A DNA stretch of 64,000 bases from Chromohalobacter canadensis (GTDB lineage Bacteria > Pseudomonadota > Gammaproteobacteria > Pseudomonadales > Halomonadaceae): positions 2,418,001 to 2,482,000 of the forward strand of contig NZ_CP140151.1 of assembly GCF_034479555.1 (NCBI RefSeq), given 5' to 3'. Below are positions 36,747 to 46,558 of the stretch, piece by piece (position 1 is the first letter of the stretch; each line of letters opens with the position of its first letter). The notes under the pieces are model-generated. The model saw only the letters and a list, made by a program, of their open reading frames with translations. It was not told the origin of the DNA and made no database searches. A program made the translations under genes and the position numbers.

Positions 36747-39700
36747 ATGCTCGAACTGCGAGGAGCGCCCGCCCTTTCCGCCTTCCGTCATGCCAAACTG
36801 CTAGCCGCGCTGCGTGATGCCGTGCCCGAGGTCGAGGCGCTGCATGCCGATTACGTTCATTTCGTCGACCACCAGGATACGCTCGATGACGCGGCGCAAG
36901 AGGTGCTGGCGCAGTTGCTGAGCTACGGTCCCGTCCGTGATGGTGAAGATGCTGAGCACGAAGGGCACCTGTTGTTGGTCGTGCCGCGCCTGGGCACGCT
37001 ATCGCCGTGGTCATCGAAGGCCACCGATATCGCCCACAACTGCGGTTTGACGCAGATTCGCCGGATTGAGCGCGGCATCGCCTACCGTGTGACGCTCAAA
37101 GGCTCGCTCGACGAGGCGGCCTTCGCGAGTTTGGTAGTGGCGCTTCATGACCCGATGACGGAAACGGTGCTGGCCAATGCGAGCGACGCGGTCAAGCTCT
37201 TCGAGCGCCATGAGCCTGCGCCGCTGGGGCGTGTCGACGTGCTCGGCGGTGGGCGTGCTGCGCTGGCCGAGGCCAATGATGCACTGGGGCTGGCGTTGGC
37301 CGACGATGAGATCGACTACCTGCTCGATGCCTTCCAGGGACTCGATCGCAATCCCACCGATGTCGAACTGATGATGTTCGCGCAGGCCAATTCCGAGCAC
37401 TGCCGGCATAAGATCTTCAATGCCGATTGGCATGTCGACGGCGAGGCGCAGCCGCATTCGCTGTTCAAGATGATCAAGAACACCTATGAATGTTCCAGCG
37501 ACGGTATCCTTTCCGCTTATAGCGATAACGCCGCCGTGATTCGTGGCACCGAAGCTGGACGCTTCTTCGCCGCGCCTTGGCTACCGGGCCGCGAGCAGGA
37601 AGCGCGCTACGCGGCGACACAGGAGCCAATTCACATCTTGATGAAGGTGGAAACCCACAACCACCCGACGGCTATAGCGCCGCACCCCGGCGCAGCGACC
37701 GGCGCCGGCGGCGAGATTCGTGACGAAGGCGCCACGGGCGTTGGCGGCAAGCCCAAGGCCGGGCTGACCGGGTTTGCGGTCTCCAATCTGCGTATTCCCG
37801 AGTTCGTGCAGCCCTGGGAAGCCTTCGATTACGGCAAGCCTGCACGCATTCAGTCGGCGCTGGACATCATGCTGAAAGCGCCCATCGGTGGTGCGTCGTT
37901 CAACAACGAGTTCGGCCGCCCCAACCTGACCGGCTTTTTCCGCACCTTCGAGCAGGACGCAGAGGGTGCCGGCGGCATCGAACGGCGTGGCTACCACAAG
38001 CCGGTAATGCTGGCCGGCGGCTACGGCAATATTCGCGAGGGCCATGTCGCCAAGGGCGAAATTCCGGTCGGCGCCAAGCTGATCGTGATGGGCGGCCCGG
38101 CGATGCTGATCGGCCTTGGCGGTGGCGCGGCGTCGAGCATGGCCTCGGGTGCCTCTAGTGAGGATCTCGACTTCGCCTCCGTGCAGCGTGACAACCCGGA
38201 AATGGAACGCCGTGCCCAGGAGGTCATCGACCGCTGCTGGGCGCTGGGCGATGATAACCCCCTCTGCTTCATCCACGACGTGGGTGCTGGAGGGCTTTCC
38301 AACGCCTTGCCGGAACTGGTCAAGGATGGTGGTCGCGGCGGACGTTTCGAGTTGCGTGACGTGCCCAATGCCGAGCCCGGCATGAGCCCGTTGGCCATCT
38401 GGTGCAGCGAGGCCCAGGAGCGCTATGTGCTGGCGGTGGCACCGGACGATCTCGAGGCGTTCGATGCGCTGTGTGCGCGTGAACGCTGCCTTTACGCTGT
38501 GGTCGGCGAAGCCACCGAGGCACACCATTTGGACATCCGTGACGGGCATTTCGACACCCGCCCCGTCGACCTCCCGATGAGCGTGCTGTTCGGCAAACCG
38601 CCCAAGATGACGCGTTCCTTCGAGCGCCGTTCATCGGTCATGCCGGGACTGGGACTCGACAATCTCGACCTGCGCGAGGCGCTGGATCGTGTGCTACGCC
38701 TGCCGACGGTGGCGTCCAAGAGCTTCTTGATCACCATTGGCGATCGCTCGATCACGGGGATGGTGGCTCGCGATCAAATGGTTGGCCCCTGGCAGGTGCC
38801 GGTGGCCGACTGCGCGGTGACCACGGCGAGTTTCGATACGCATGCGGGTGAGGCCATGGCGCTCGGCGAGCGACCGCCGGTAGCACTGATCGATCCGGCG
38901 GCCAGTGCGCGCTTGGCGGTGGCCGAGGCGATCACCAACCTGGCAGCGGCACCGATCGCCAAGCTTTCCGACGTCAAGCTCTCCGCCAACTGGATGAGTG
39001 CTGCCGAGCACGTCGGCGAGAATCAGGCCTTGTTCGATGCCGTGCACGCGGTGGGCATGGAACTCTGCCCGGCGCTCGGCATCGCCATTCCGGTGGGCAA
39101 GGACTCGATGTCCATGCGTACCGCGTGGCAATCCGATGACGAGGAGAAAAGCGTCACCGCGCCGCTGACGCTCGATATCACCGGTTTCGCCCCGGTCACC
39201 GATGCCATGCGCACCCTGACCCCGCAGTTGCGACTGGATCAGGACGAAAGCGACCTGATCCTGATCGACCTGGGGCGCGGTCAGAATCGTCTCGGTGGGT
39301 CGGCATTGGCACAGGTGTATGGGCAGGTCGGTGATGTGTGTCCCGATCTCGAGGATGCCGAGGACCTTAAAGCCTTCTTCGCCGTCATTCAGGGTCTCAA
39401 CGCCGACGGCAAGCTGCTCGCTTACCACGACCGCAGCGACGGCGGCTTGCTGGTGACGTTGCTGGAAATGGCCTTCGCGGCGCGCGGCGGGTTGGAGATC
39501 AAGCTCGACTGGCTGATCGACGACGCTTATGAAGCCTTCGATGCCCTGTTCGCCGAGGAGTTGGGGGCGGTGATTCAGGTCAATCGCCGCGATACCGAGT
39601 TCGTGCTCGCCCAGCTCGCGGCCGCAGGACTCGAAACCAGCGGTGTAGTCGCCCGGCCTCGCTATGACGATCAGGTGCGCGTCACGCTCTTCGAAGAGCC

Positions 39701-40673
39701 GCTTCTCGAAACCACGCGGGCCATCGCGCAGCGTACCTGGACCGAGACCAGCTACCGCATGCAGGCGCTGCGCGACAATCCGCAATGCGCCAAATCCGAA
39801 TTCGATGCCTTGCTCGATCTTCGTGATCCGGGTCTTTCGGCGCACCCGAGCTTCGATGTCGACGACGACATCGCCGCGCCCTATGTCGGACGCGGCGAGA
39901 AACCCCGTGTGGCGGTGCTGCGCGAACAGGGCGTCAACGGGCATGTCGAGATGGCGGCGGCCTTCGATCATGCCGGCTTCGCGGCCATCGACGTGCACAT
40001 GAGCGATATCCTCGAAGGGCGCGTCGACCTGGCGACCATGAAGGGACTGGTCGCCTGTGGCGGCTTCTCGTACGGTGACGTGCTCGGCGCTGGCGGTGGC
40101 TGGGCCAAGTCGATCCTGTTCAATGGCCGCGCCCGCGATGCCTTCGAAGGCTTCTTCCAGCGTGATGACAGCTTCTCGCTGGGCGTGTGCAACGGCTGCC
40201 AGATGCTTTCGCAGCTCAAATCGTTGATTCCCGGTGCCGAGGACTGGCCGCGTTTCGTGCGCAACGAGTCCGAGCAGTTCGAGGCGCGCGTGAGCATGGT
40301 TCAGGTCGAGAAGAGTCCCTCGATCCTGCTGGCTGGCATGGAAGGCTCGCGCCTGCCGATCGCCGTGGCGCACGGTGAAGGGCGCACTGAGTTCCGCGAT
40401 AGTGGCCATTTACGCAGCATGCAGACCAGCGACCAGATCGCCATGCGCTACGTGGACAACTACGGCCAGGTAACGACACGCTATCCTGCCAACCCCAATG
40501 GCTCCTCTTCGGGGATCACGGGACTGACCACACCGGATGGACGCGTGACGATCATGATGCCGCACCCCGAGCGCGTGGCCCGTGCGGTCACCAACTCCTG
40601 GCGTCCCGCTGAGTGGCAGGAAGACGGCGCCTGGATGCGCCTTTTCCGCAACGCACGTGCCTGGCTGGGCTAA
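36747..40673 (+). CDS. purL: Phosphoribosylformylglycinamidine synthase, large single-chain type
   Basis: A 1308-residue purine biosynthesis enzyme converting FGAR, glutamine and ATP to FGAM. The order is an N-terminal PurS-like region, the AIRS-related ATP-binding halves ([57 protein letters not shown]) and a C-terminal class I amidotransferase with catalytic Cys in [12 protein letters not shown] and PHPERV. ATG at 36747 has AGG before it and gives the known N-terminus [11 protein letters not shown]; the open frame back to 36573 is not conserved. Single gene, divergent from mltF. Confidence 0.97.
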   Translation: MLELRGAPALSAFRHAKLLAALRDAVPEVEALHADYVHFVDHQDTLDDAAQEVLAQLLSYGPVRDGEDAEHEGHLLLVVPRLGTLSPWSSKATDIAHNCGLTQIRRIERGIAYRVTLKGSLDEAAFASLVVALHDPMTETVLANASDAVKLFERHEPAPLGRVDVLGGGRAALAEANDALGLALADDEIDYLLDAFQGLDRNPTDVELMMFAQANSEHCRHKIFNADWHVDGEAQPHSLFKMIKNTYECSSDGILSAYSDNAAVIRGTEAGRFFAAPWLPGREQEARYAATQEPIHILMKVETHNHPTAIAPHPGAATGAGGEIRDEGATGVGGKPKAGLTGFAVSNLRIPEFVQPWEAFDYGKPARIQSALDIMLKAPIGGASFNNEFGRPNLTGFFRTFEQDAEGAGGIERRGYHKPVMLAGGYGNIREGHVAKGEIPVGAKLIVMGGPAMLIGLGGGAASSMASGASSEDLDFASVQRDNPEMERRAQEVIDRCWALGDDNPLCFIHDVGAGGLSNALPELVKDGGRGGRFELRDVPNAEPGMSPLAIWCSEAQERYVLAVAPDDLEAFDALCARERCLYAVVGEATEAHHLDIRDGHFDTRPVDLPMSVLFGKPPKMTRSFERRSSVMPGLGLDNLDLREALDRVLRLPTVASKSFLITIGDRSITGMVARDQMVGPWQVPVADCAVTTASFDTHAGEAMALGERPPVALIDPAASARLAVAEAITNLAAAPIAKLSDVKLSANWMSAAEHVGENQALFDAVHAVGMELCPALGIAIPVGKDSMSMRTAWQSDDEEKSVTAPLTLDITGFAPVTDAMRTLTPQLRLDQDESDLILIDLGRGQNRLGGSALAQVYGQVGDVCPDLEDAEDLKAFFAVIQGLNADGKLLAYHDRSDGGLLVTLLEMAFAARGGLEIKLDWLIDDAYEAFDALFAEELGAVIQVNRRDTEFVLAQLAAAGLETSGVVARPRYDDQVRVTLFEEPLLETTRAIAQRTWTETSYRMQALRDNPQCAKSEFDALLDLRDPGLSAHPSFDVDDDIAAPYVGRGEKPRVAVLREQGVNGHVEMAAAFDHAGFAAIDVHMSDILEGRVDLATMKGLVACGGFSYGDVLGAGGGWAKSILFNGRARDAFEGFFQRDDSFSLGVCNGCQMLSQLKSLIPGAEDWPRFVRNESEQFEARVSMVQVEKSPSILLAGMEGSRLPIAVAHGEGRTEFRDSGHLRSMQTSDQIAMRYVDNYGQVTTRYPANPNGSSSGITGLTTPDGRVTIMMPHPERVARAVTNSWRPAEWQEDGAWMRLFRNARAWLG

Positions 40674-40685
40674 AAGAACAGGCAG

Positions 40686-40736
40686 GACCGCGGCCAAGGA
40701 TACTCCTCAGGGCCGCGGTCGCTCGCTGAGCGAGCG
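40686..40736. terminator. Inverted repeats between convergent purL and monooxygenase genes
   Basis: GACCGCGGCC (40686-40695) pairs with GGCCGCGGTC (40711-40720), 15 bases apart, and CGCTCGCT (40720-40727) pairs with AGCGAGCG (40729-40736). They lie directly after the purL stop in a 69-base convergent gap. No T run is present, so a terminator or attenuating role is probable but not proved. Confidence 0.5.
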
Positions 40737-40742
40737 CGAGCG

Positions 40743-41060
40743 TTATTCGGGGCGTGTGGCCGTGTAGAAGAAGCGCACTTTCGGCTCGTCGGCGAGCAGT
40801 GGTTCGCTACCTTCCTTGAACGGCGCGTAGTGGGGCATCTGCATATGGTGCTCGAAGGCGGCGCGGTCGCGATAGACCTCGTGCAGCACGACGAGGTTGT
40901 CGCTGCCTTCCGGCGTCAGCACGTCGAATGCTAGACAACCTTCTTCATTGGCCAGGGATTCGTTGGCGTCATTGTGCGCCAGGGCGAGAAACGCAGGTAC
41001 TTGGCCTTCCTTGAGATGGAACTCGGCGAGTACGACGAAATGCGATGTGGTCGAGGACAT
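40743..41060 (-). CDS. Antibiotic biosynthesis monooxygenase (ABM/YgiN-like) domain protein
   Basis: A 105-residue ferredoxin-fold protein of the ABM family: FVVLAEFHLKEGQVPAFLAL, NEEGCLAFDVLTPEGSDNLVVLHEVYRDRAAFEHH and the HMQMPHYAPF region are typical. Members act as small quinol monooxygenases or bind heme or aromatic compounds; which applies here cannot be told. The next minus-strand gene, a zinc ribbon protein, ends 48 bases upstream and may be in the same transcript. Confidence 0.82.
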   Translation of the reverse strand: MSSTTSHFVVLAEFHLKEGQVPAFLALAHNDANESLANEEGCLAFDVLTPEGSDNLVVLHEVYRDRAAFEHHMQMPHYAPFKEGSEPLLADEPKVRFFYTATRPE

Positions 41061-41108
41061 GTGGTCTCCGCTGGAAAAGAAAATGATGAATGCCTTGTCG
41101 GCACGGGG

Positions 41109-41318
41109 TCAGGCGTCTCGCGATGCGCTGGTCGACGTCTCGAGATGTGCTTCCAACTCGTCGAGGGCATGGCGATAGTTCGCGACGAGTCGGTCGTAGC
41201 GCCCGAAGTCATGGCCGCAATCTTCACAAAAGACGTGGTACTGGCCCTCGCGACCGGGAGGGAAGCGCTTGGCACGGCTACCGCAATCGGGACAGTCGGG
41301 GCTGGTGGGTGCTTGCAT
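41109..41318 (-). CDS. Small zinc-ribbon protein
   Basis: A 69-residue protein with two CxxC pairs (CPDCG near residue 9 and CEDCG near residue 32) that should form a zinc ribbon, followed by a helical tail YDRLVANYRHALDELEAHLE. AGGAGG lies 5 bases before the ATG at 41318, so this start is preferred over 41381. No named family is recognised. It may bind nucleic acid or a partner protein. It is divergent from radD. Confidence 0.7.
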   Translation of the reverse strand: MQAPTSPDCPDCGSRAKRFPPGREGQYHVFCEDCGHDFGRYDRLVANYRHALDELEAHLETSTSASRDA

Positions 41319-41478
41319 GAGACCTCCTGAGAGTCGATGTTGCTGCGATTCGATAACACCATGACATCGCGTTGTACTCATGAAATCGGGGCGCCCGGTG
41401 GCAAGATCAAGGCGTAGGCTGCCACCGTGGCCTTGTCGGCGATGCTAACATTCGCCTTTTGTCCCGTGGATGTCCCGC

Positions 41479-43302
41479 ATGAGCGCGCCCTCGCTTCGTC
41501 CCTACCAGCATCAGGCCGTCGATAACGTCATCGCACATTTTCAGCGCGGCGATGATCCCGCTGTGGTGGTGCTGCCGACCGGTAGTGGCAAGTCGCTCGT
41601 TATCGCCGAATTGGCGCGACTGGCACGCGGCCGGGTATTGGTGCTGGCACACGTTCGGGAACTGGTCGAGCAGAACCACGCCAAGTACCGCGCCTATGGC
41701 CTGGAGGCAGATCTGTTCAGTGCCGGGCTGGGGCGCAAGGAGAGCGAGCGCCAGGTGGTCTTCGGCTCGGTGCAGTCTGTGGTCAGGAGCCTGGAACGTT
41801 TCGAGGCCCACGAAGCGTGGGGGGCGTTCACCCTGCTGATCATCGATGAGTGCCACCGCATTCCGCCGGGGGCGTCGGCGGGCAAGGTCCGGGATGACAA
41901 GGGTGCGTCGAGCTATCATCAGGTGATCGCGCATCTGCGGCGCCACAATCCGCGCCTCAAGGTGCTGGGCCTGACTGCGACGCCGTATCGTCTGGGCCAA
42001 GGCTTCATCTATCACCGTCATCACCACGGCATGGTACGCGGTGACGCGGACTGCTTCTTTCAGGATTGCGTGTTCGAGCAGCCACTGCGGCTGATGGTCA
42101 ACCAAGGCTATCTGGCGGCGCCAAAGCGTGTGGATGCCGCGCTGTATGCCGAGGATGGCGAGCAGACCCGGTATGACTTCTCGCGGCTGTCGCCCGGTCG
42201 TGGCGGTGGCTTCGAGGAGGCGGAGCTGAACCGCGTCGTGCAGGGAAATCGGGCGACGCCGGGCATCATCGCCGAGGTTGTCGAGCAGGCGCGCGAGCGA
42301 CGCGGCGTGATGATCTTCGCGGCCACGGTGGCGCACGCGCGGGAAATCATGGGCTATTTGCCGGCGGTGCAGGCGGCACTGATCGTGGGCGCGACGCCAG
42401 GGCAGGAGCGCGAGGCGCTGATCGAGGACTTCAAGGCGCAGCGGCTGAAGTATCTCGTCAACGTGGCGGTTCTCACCACCGGCTTCGATGCGCCGCACGT
42501 GGATCTGATCGCGATCCTGCGGCCCACGGAGTCCGTCAGTCTGTATCAACAGATCGTCGGGCGCGGTTTGCGCCTGGCGCCGGGCAAGGAGGATTGCCTG
42601 ATCCTCGATTACGCGGGTAATCCCTGGGACTTGTATGCGCCGGAGGTCGGCGAGCCCCGGCCCGATTCCGACGCCGAGCCGGTGCAGGTCGAATGCCCGG
42701 TATGCGAGCATGCCAATCTGTTCTGGGGCAAGCGCGATGGCGAACTGGTCATCGAGCATTACGGCCGTCGCTGCCAAGGCCTGCTGGAAGACACGGATGG
42801 CCAGCGCCGGCAGTGCGACTTTCGCTTTCGTTTCAAGGTCTGCGATCAGTGCGGTGCAGAAAACGACATCGCCGCGCGCGCCTGCCATCAATGCGGCGAG
42901 CGCATGGTCGATCCCGACGACAAACTCAAGGCCGCGCTGCGCCTCAAGGAAGCCAAAGTGCTGCGCGTCTCGGGAATGCAGTTACAGGCGGTCACCAACG
43001 GCCGCGGGCTGCCCCGCCTGAAGGTGACCTACCATGACGAGGACGGCGCCACGCTCGACGAATGGTTTGCGCTGGAAACTGCCGCTCAGCGTCGCGCCTT
43101 CACCCTGGCCTTTCTGCGCCATCACCTGCGCGCACCGGGGATCGACTGGCAGCCACGCTCGGCGGAAGACGTCATCGCCGGAGAGCAGCGGCTCAAGGCC
43201 CCGGATTTCGTCGTGGGACGCAAGGTCGGTCGTTACTGGCAGATCCGCGATAAGCTTTTCGACTACGCGGGGCGCTACCGCAAGGCCGATGAAGCGGGCT
43301 AA
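41479..43302 (+). CDS. radD: RadD (YejH) superfamily 2 helicase-like DNA repair protein
   Basis: A 607-residue SF2 ATPase closely resembling E. coli RadD (YejH), which aids double-strand break repair. Motifs: VLPTGSGKS (Walker A, near residue 35), LLIIDECHR (motif II), [11 protein letters not shown] (motif III), [20 protein letters not shown] and [13 protein letters not shown] (motif VI), followed by a C-terminal zinc-binding region ([29 protein letters not shown]). ATG at 41479 has GGA 8 bases before; 41470 is the alternative. The last 57 bases before codon GAA are duplicated at 46334, and the stop codon overlaps that of the convergent mocR gene. The C-terminal residues EAG thus come from the inserted block; the displaced copy ends GATGKD. 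Confidence 0.94.
   Translation: MSAPSLRPYQHQAVDNVIAHFQRGDDPAVVVLPTGSGKSLVIAELARLARGRVLVLAHVRELVEQNHAKYRAYGLEADLFSAGLGRKESERQVVFGSVQSVVRSLERFEAHEAWGAFTLLIIDECHRIPPGASAGKVRDDKGASSYHQVIAHLRRHNPRLKVLGLTATPYRLGQGFIYHRHHHGMVRGDADCFFQDCVFEQPLRLMVNQGYLAAPKRVDAALYAEDGEQTRYDFSRLSPGRGGGFEEAELNRVVQGNRATPGIIAEVVEQARERRGVMIFAATVAHAREIMGYLPAVQAALIVGATPGQEREALIEDFKAQRLKYLVNVAVLTTGFDAPHVDLIAILRPTESVSLYQQIVGRGLRLAPGKEDCLILDYAGNPWDLYAPEVGEPRPDSDAEPVQVECPVCEHANLFWGKRDGELVIEHYGRRCQGLLEDTDGQRRQCDFRFRFKVCDQCGAENDIAARACHQCGERMVDPDDKLKAALRLKEAKVLRVSGMQLQAVTNGRGLPRLKVTYHDEDGATLDEWFALETAAQRRAFTLAFLRHHLRAPGIDWQPRSAEDVIAGEQRLKAPDFVVGRKVGRYWQIRDKLFDYAGRYRKADEAG
43235..43291 (+). repeat. 57-bp direct repeat, left copy (in radD 3' end)
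   Basis: These 57 bases, encoding the [18 protein letters not shown] region of RadD, are identical to 46334-46390. The copies lie 3099 bases apart and bracket the mocR-amidotransferase-MOSC block. Identity stops abruptly on both sides (T versus C before, A versus G after), as expected for an attachment-site-like duplication or recombination endpoint. Confidence 0.9.
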
Positions 43303-44762
43303 GGGGCGAAAACTGACGATTCAAAGCGAACTTGTCTGTACGCGCTGTAGAGTATCTTGACGGCTTCCTGGATCTGGCTGTTGTCGAGAGCGCCATACCC
43401 GAGCCGGAATGCACGCGGTGGCATGACATCCACGGTGAAATATTCTCCTGGAGTCACGGATAATCCTTGCCGCTCAGCTTCATGTGCCAAGCTACGTATG
43501 TCGACGCCGCAGGGAAGACGGAGCCAAATGGCCAGGCCACCCGTAGGAAGATTGAAGTCTATTGCTTCGCCGAATGCAGCATGAAGTGTATCGGCCATTA
43601 TATCTCTGCGGGCACGATACAGCTGGCGACCCTTTCTCGTATGGCGTGCCAGCTCGCCGTTCGTCATCAGCTCGGCAATCGCCATTTCCAGGGGGAGGTC
43701 ACCCTGACGGTCAATGACCGACCTCACTTCCAGCATGGGGTCTAGCAGGTTGGGTGGTGCATGGACGTATCCAACTCTGATTCCCGGGCTGAGTAATTTG
43801 GAAAGAGACCCTATATAAATGACTTGCTCGTTCTCGTTGGCCATGGAGGCTATTGGGTGAACGGGGCGTCCTTCAAAATGATACTCGTGATCGTAGTCAT
43901 CCTCTATCAAAACAAGGCCGTATCGCCGGGCTAGCTCTAAAAGCCTAAGGCGTCTGGCAGCCCCCAAGGTCACTGTGGTGGGATATTGATGGTGGGGCGT
44001 GATATAGACCGCGCGTATTTCAGGATTAGCTTTCAAAGCGTTCTCCAACGACTCAACGCAGATCCCCTTGTCGTCAACAGGTATACCTATAACGCGTGCA
44101 CCTGTGGCGAGAAAAGCTTCCCGGGCCTGCGGATAGCCAGGGTCTTCCATCGCAATGGCGTTGTCCTGCGACAGAAGTGTTCTAGCCGATAAATAAAGGG
44201 CCATCTGACTACCGCGGGTCACCAGGAGGTGCTCCGCGGCGTAATGCTTACCTCGATGTGAAGTCAAGTAATCGGACAATGCTTGGCGCAAGGCTGCATT
44301 ACCCATCCCGTCTTGGTAATCCGAACGCTGTTGGAAGTCAGGGCGTAGCAGGGCGCGTCGGAATGCGCGTGCCAACGCCTTCGACGGCACCAACCGTGTA
44401 TCGGGAGCCCCATCATTGAATGAGAGAGAAGGCGTCGGTGAGGAGACAGAACCCCTCTGCGTGGCCCGTACTGAATGAGATGGTTCAGGTGGCTCGCTGC
44501 TCTGCGGCAGATCCCGAGAGATGTAAGTTCCACTAGCGGGGAGGGTCTCGGCCCAACCTTGGGCTATCAACTCCTGATAAGCAGCGTCGACGGTATTGCG
44601 GTTGACTGCTAGTTGACGTGCTAGCGTCCGTGTCCCGGGAAGTCGTGTTTCCGGTGGAAGGCGTCCACTCCGGATATCGCGGATAATCGCCTTGGCAATG
44701 ACTAGGAAAAGCGGCGCTTGGCTATTGCCGTCTAAGTCTAACGAAAAGGTGATAGTCGACAT
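43299..44762 (-). CDS. MocR-type PLP-binding GntR-family regulator
   Basis: A 487-residue MocR/PdxR-type regulator: N-terminal GntR winged helix (residues about 15-80; [30 protein letters not shown]) joined by a linker to a fold-type I aminotransferase domain with the PLP lysine in [19 protein letters not shown] and the [13 protein letters not shown] strand. Such proteins sense PLP or an amine and usually control the divergent gene, here the amidotransferase-MOSC pair 100 bases away. Its stop codon overlaps the radD stop tail to tail. Codon use is less GC-biased than neighbours, supporting transfer. Confidence 0.92.
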   Translation of the reverse strand: MSTITFSLDLDGNSQAPLFLVIAKAIIRDIRSGRLPPETRLPGTRTLARQLAVNRNTVDAAYQELIAQGWAETLPASGTYISRDLPQSSEPPEPSHSVRATQRGSVSSPTPSLSFNDGAPDTRLVPSKALARAFRRALLRPDFQQRSDYQDGMGNAALRQALSDYLTSHRGKHYAAEHLLVTRGSQMALYLSARTLLSQDNAIAMEDPGYPQAREAFLATGARVIGIPVDDKGICVESLENALKANPEIRAVYITPHHQYPTTVTLGAARRLRLLELARRYGLVLIEDDYDHEYHFEGRPVHPIASMANENEQVIYIGSLSKLLSPGIRVGYVHAPPNLLDPMLEVRSVIDRQGDLPLEMAIAELMTNGELARHTRKGRQLYRARRDIMADTLHAAFGEAIDFNLPTGGLAIWLRLPCGVDIRSLAHEAERQGLSVTPGEYFTVDVMPPRAFRLGYGALDNSQIQEAVKILYSAYRQVRFESSVFAP

Positions 44763-44774
44763 ATGACCTTGGCA

Positions 44775-44821
44775 TCTGGCCTAGTTAAAATTTAAAAACT
44801 GGCACTTATCATCAGGCCAGA
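44775..44821. promoter_or_regulatory. Candidate MocR operator in the divergent interval
   Basis: TCTGGCCT (44775-44782) and AGGCCAGA (44814-44821) are perfect inverted copies 31 bases apart, centred in the 100-base gap between the MocR gene and the amidotransferase gene. An AT-rich stretch (GTTAAAATTTAAAAAC) lies between, suitable for promoters. Widely spaced repeats are usual for MocR dimers. Confidence 0.5.
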
Positions 44822-44862
44822 GGCCTCCCAGACTCAATGCAAATTCGCAATGGATCGCTTCC

Positions 44863-45564
44863 ATGTCTCGCACTGCACTCATACTGCGCCATGTTTCATT
44901 CGAGGATCTTGGGCACTGGAAAAGCGTCTTGGAATCTGCCGATTATATCTTGGAATACATAGATAACGGCGTTGAAGAGCTTGATAGTCGCGACCCCTTG
45001 GCTCCGGACTTGGTGATAGTGCTGGGCGGCCCAATCAGCGTTAACGATAAGCTGGACTATCCTTTTCTGAGCGACACGCAACGATTTTTGAGTAAGCGTC
45101 TGGAGCTTGGTATGCCCACGCTTGGAATCTGCCTAGGAGCGCAGATGATGGCTCAAGCCTTAGGTGGAGAAGTCGTGTCTCAGCCACGAGTAGAAATTGG
45201 CTTCAAGGCGCTTTCACTCTCGTCTTCCGGGCGCTTGGGGCCCTTGCGACATCTAGAAGGGGTGCCAGTACTCCATTGGCATGGTGAGCGCTTTACGTTG
45301 CCTGAGGGAGCAACGGCTCTGGCTTCGACAGACGTTTGCCCGGTCCAGGGATTTAGCTTTGGCAATACGCTGATGGGCTTACAGTTTCATCCAGAAGTGG
45401 GGAGTGGTGGCTTTGAGCGGTGGTTGATCGGGCATACGCTGGAGTTGGCAAAGGCGGATATATCGCCTGAAAATTTGCGTCAGCAAGCCTTGCTAAATGG
45501 CCCGCTTCTCAAAAAGGCGGGGCAAAAACTGCTTCGAGATTGGCTAGCAGGTTTCGCTTCATGA
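44863..45564 (+). CDS. Stand-alone class I glutamine amidotransferase
   Basis: A 233-residue protein of the GuaA-like GATase1 family, with the triad visible as Cys90 (GICLGAQMMA), His176 and Glu178 (LQFHPEV), and VLGGPISV at the oxyanion region. It should release ammonia from glutamine or a gamma-glutamyl substrate. No synthetase partner is encoded beside it, so the acceptor is unknown; gamma-glutamyl hydrolase-like use is also possible. Its stop overlaps the start of the MOSC gene (ATGA), so the two are coupled, and both are divergent from mocR. Confidence 0.88.
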   Translation: MSRTALILRHVSFEDLGHWKSVLESADYILEYIDNGVEELDSRDPLAPDLVIVLGGPISVNDKLDYPFLSDTQRFLSKRLELGMPTLGICLGAQMMAQALGGEVVSQPRVEIGFKALSLSSSGRLGPLRHLEGVPVLHWHGERFTLPEGATALASTDVCPVQGFSFGNTLMGLQFHPEVGSGGFERWLIGHTLELAKADISPENLRQQALLNGPLLKKAGQKLLRDWLAGFAS

Positions 45565-46238
45565 CTCAGGTAACTGTTCTGGCAGGTCGCACTGTGCCCT
45601 TGGTCGGCAGCGACAAAACCAGTGCCATTGCCAAGACGCCCATTACAGATTCCTGCTACTTGGGTTGGGAAGGGTTCGAGGTTGATGAGCAAGCTGATCG
45701 TCGCCTTCATGGCGGCGTCGAGAAAGCGGTTCATCATTATCCATTTGAACACTACGCTACTTGGCAACACGAACTCGGTAACCTATCTGTGTTGCGCTCA
45801 GCGGGAGCTTTCGGTGAGAACCTGTCAACAGTGGGTTTAATGGAACATACAGTCGCTGTTGGCGATATTTTTCGTCTTGGTGAGGCGACTCTGCAAGTTT
45901 CACAGGGGCGGCAACCCTGTTGGAAGCTGAATTTACGCTTCGGCGTCTCGGATATGGCGTTGCGACTGCAGAACTCCGGTCGTACGGGGTGGTACTACAG
46001 AGTGCTCGAGCCCGGGGTGGTAGGGTGCGGTGATACGCTGATCAAGTTGGATAGCCCAAGCCCAGGATGGACGTTGTACCGTATCTGGCATTCACTTTAT
46101 GTCGATACTCTTAATTTTGACGTCTTGAGTGTCATTGCCGGCCTCGACGGCTTATCCGACTCGTGGCGCAAGATCGCGTCGAAAAGGCTGCAAACGCGCC
46201 AAGTCGAAAACTGGAATCCCCGTCTCTATAGTCGGTAG
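45561..46238 (+). CDS. MOSC-domain protein, YiiM-like
   Basis: A 225-residue MOSC protein resembling E. coli YiiM, a molybdenum-cofactor protein that reduces N-hydroxylated purines and similar compounds. Shared stretches are DEQADRRLHGGVEKAVHHYPFEHY, SAGAFGENLSTVGL, VGDIFRLGEATLQVSQGRQPCWKLN (the Cys expected to bind Mo) and GRTGWYYRVLEPG. The start at 45561 overlaps the amidotransferase stop; an upstream TTG at 45540 is less likely. Together with MocR it forms a compact, regulated three-gene unit whose natural substrate is unknown. Confidence 0.87.
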   Translation: MTQVTVLAGRTVPLVGSDKTSAIAKTPITDSCYLGWEGFEVDEQADRRLHGGVEKAVHHYPFEHYATWQHELGNLSVLRSAGAFGENLSTVGLMEHTVAVGDIFRLGEATLQVSQGRQPCWKLNLRFGVSDMALRLQNSGRTGWYYRVLEPGVVGCGDTLIKLDSPSPGWTLYRIWHSLYVDTLNFDVLSVIAGLDGLSDSWRKIASKRLQTRQVENWNPRLYSR

Positions 46239-46333
46239 TCAGCTATGCTTAGCTCCATGGTGTGGAATCTATCCCCCTTATGCCTCTTTGCTAATTTTGC
46301 CCCCCGGGCATCGTGGGTAGGAGCGGCCATGCC

Positions 46334-46390
46334 ACTGGCAGATCCGCGATAAGCTTTTCGACTACGCGGGGCGCTACCGCAAGGCCGATG
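46334..46390 (+). repeat. 57-bp direct repeat, right copy
   Basis: Identical to 43235-43291. It lies 71 bases before the pqqA region and marks the right edge of the inserted module. Confidence 0.9.
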
Positions 46391-46410
46391 GCGCGACAGG
46401 CAAGGACTAG
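46334..46410 (+). pseudogene. Displaced 3' end of radD
   Basis: An orphan fragment in frame with the end of RadD: the 57-bp repeat is followed by codons for GATGKD and a TAG stop at 46408. It has no start or promoter of its own. Its position immediately before pqqA suggests that radD originally ended here and was next to the pqq operon; the current radD uses a different last few codons supplied by the inserted block. Confidence 0.75.
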
Positions 46411-46480
46411 TTGATGATGCGCTAATCACGCTAACGGTTTATGATGGAACAGCGAAATTCACTTTGATGGAGAGACGAAA

Positions 46481-46558
46481 ATGGCTTGGATGACCCCGGA
46501 AGTGAAGGAAATCTGCATCGCACTGGAAATCAACGATTACATGCCCGCCGAATTCTGA
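46481..46558 (+). CDS. pqqA: PQQ precursor peptide PqqA
   Basis: A 25-residue peptide beginning MAWMTPEVKEI and ending EINDYMPAEF. It contains the invariant Glu-x3-Tyr pair (E16 and Y20) whose side chains are joined by PqqE to build pyrroloquinoline quinone. The start ATG is preceded by GGAGAG 5-10 bases upstream. It is the first gene of pqqABCDE. Its last codons overlap, on the opposite strand, the read-through end of the IS481 transposase, but pqqA itself appears complete and in frame. Confidence 0.92.
   Translation: MAWMTPEVKEICIALEINDYMPAEF

Larger units (their letters stand above)
43235..46390. mobile_element. Putative inserted 3.1-kb module between radD-end direct repeats
   Basis: The block between the two 57-bp repeats holds three genes, mocR on minus and amidotransferase-MOSC on plus, with visibly lower GC and different codon choice from the flanking radD and pqq genes. 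The left copy keeps radD open with a new short end, while the right copy carries an alternative radD end directly before pqqA. This is the layout left by site-specific integration at a gene 3' end, but no integrase or transposase is inside. A homologous-recombination insertion of a radD-linked segment from a relative is the main alternative. Confidence 0.55.

Noticed and set aside
38694..40409. 571-residue open frame antisense to purL
   Set aside because: Shadow of purL with no domain or start signal.
41407..42891. 494-residue open frame antisense to radD
   Set aside because: Complement of a well-conserved helicase; low-complexity His/Arg/Gln-rich product typical of shadow frames.
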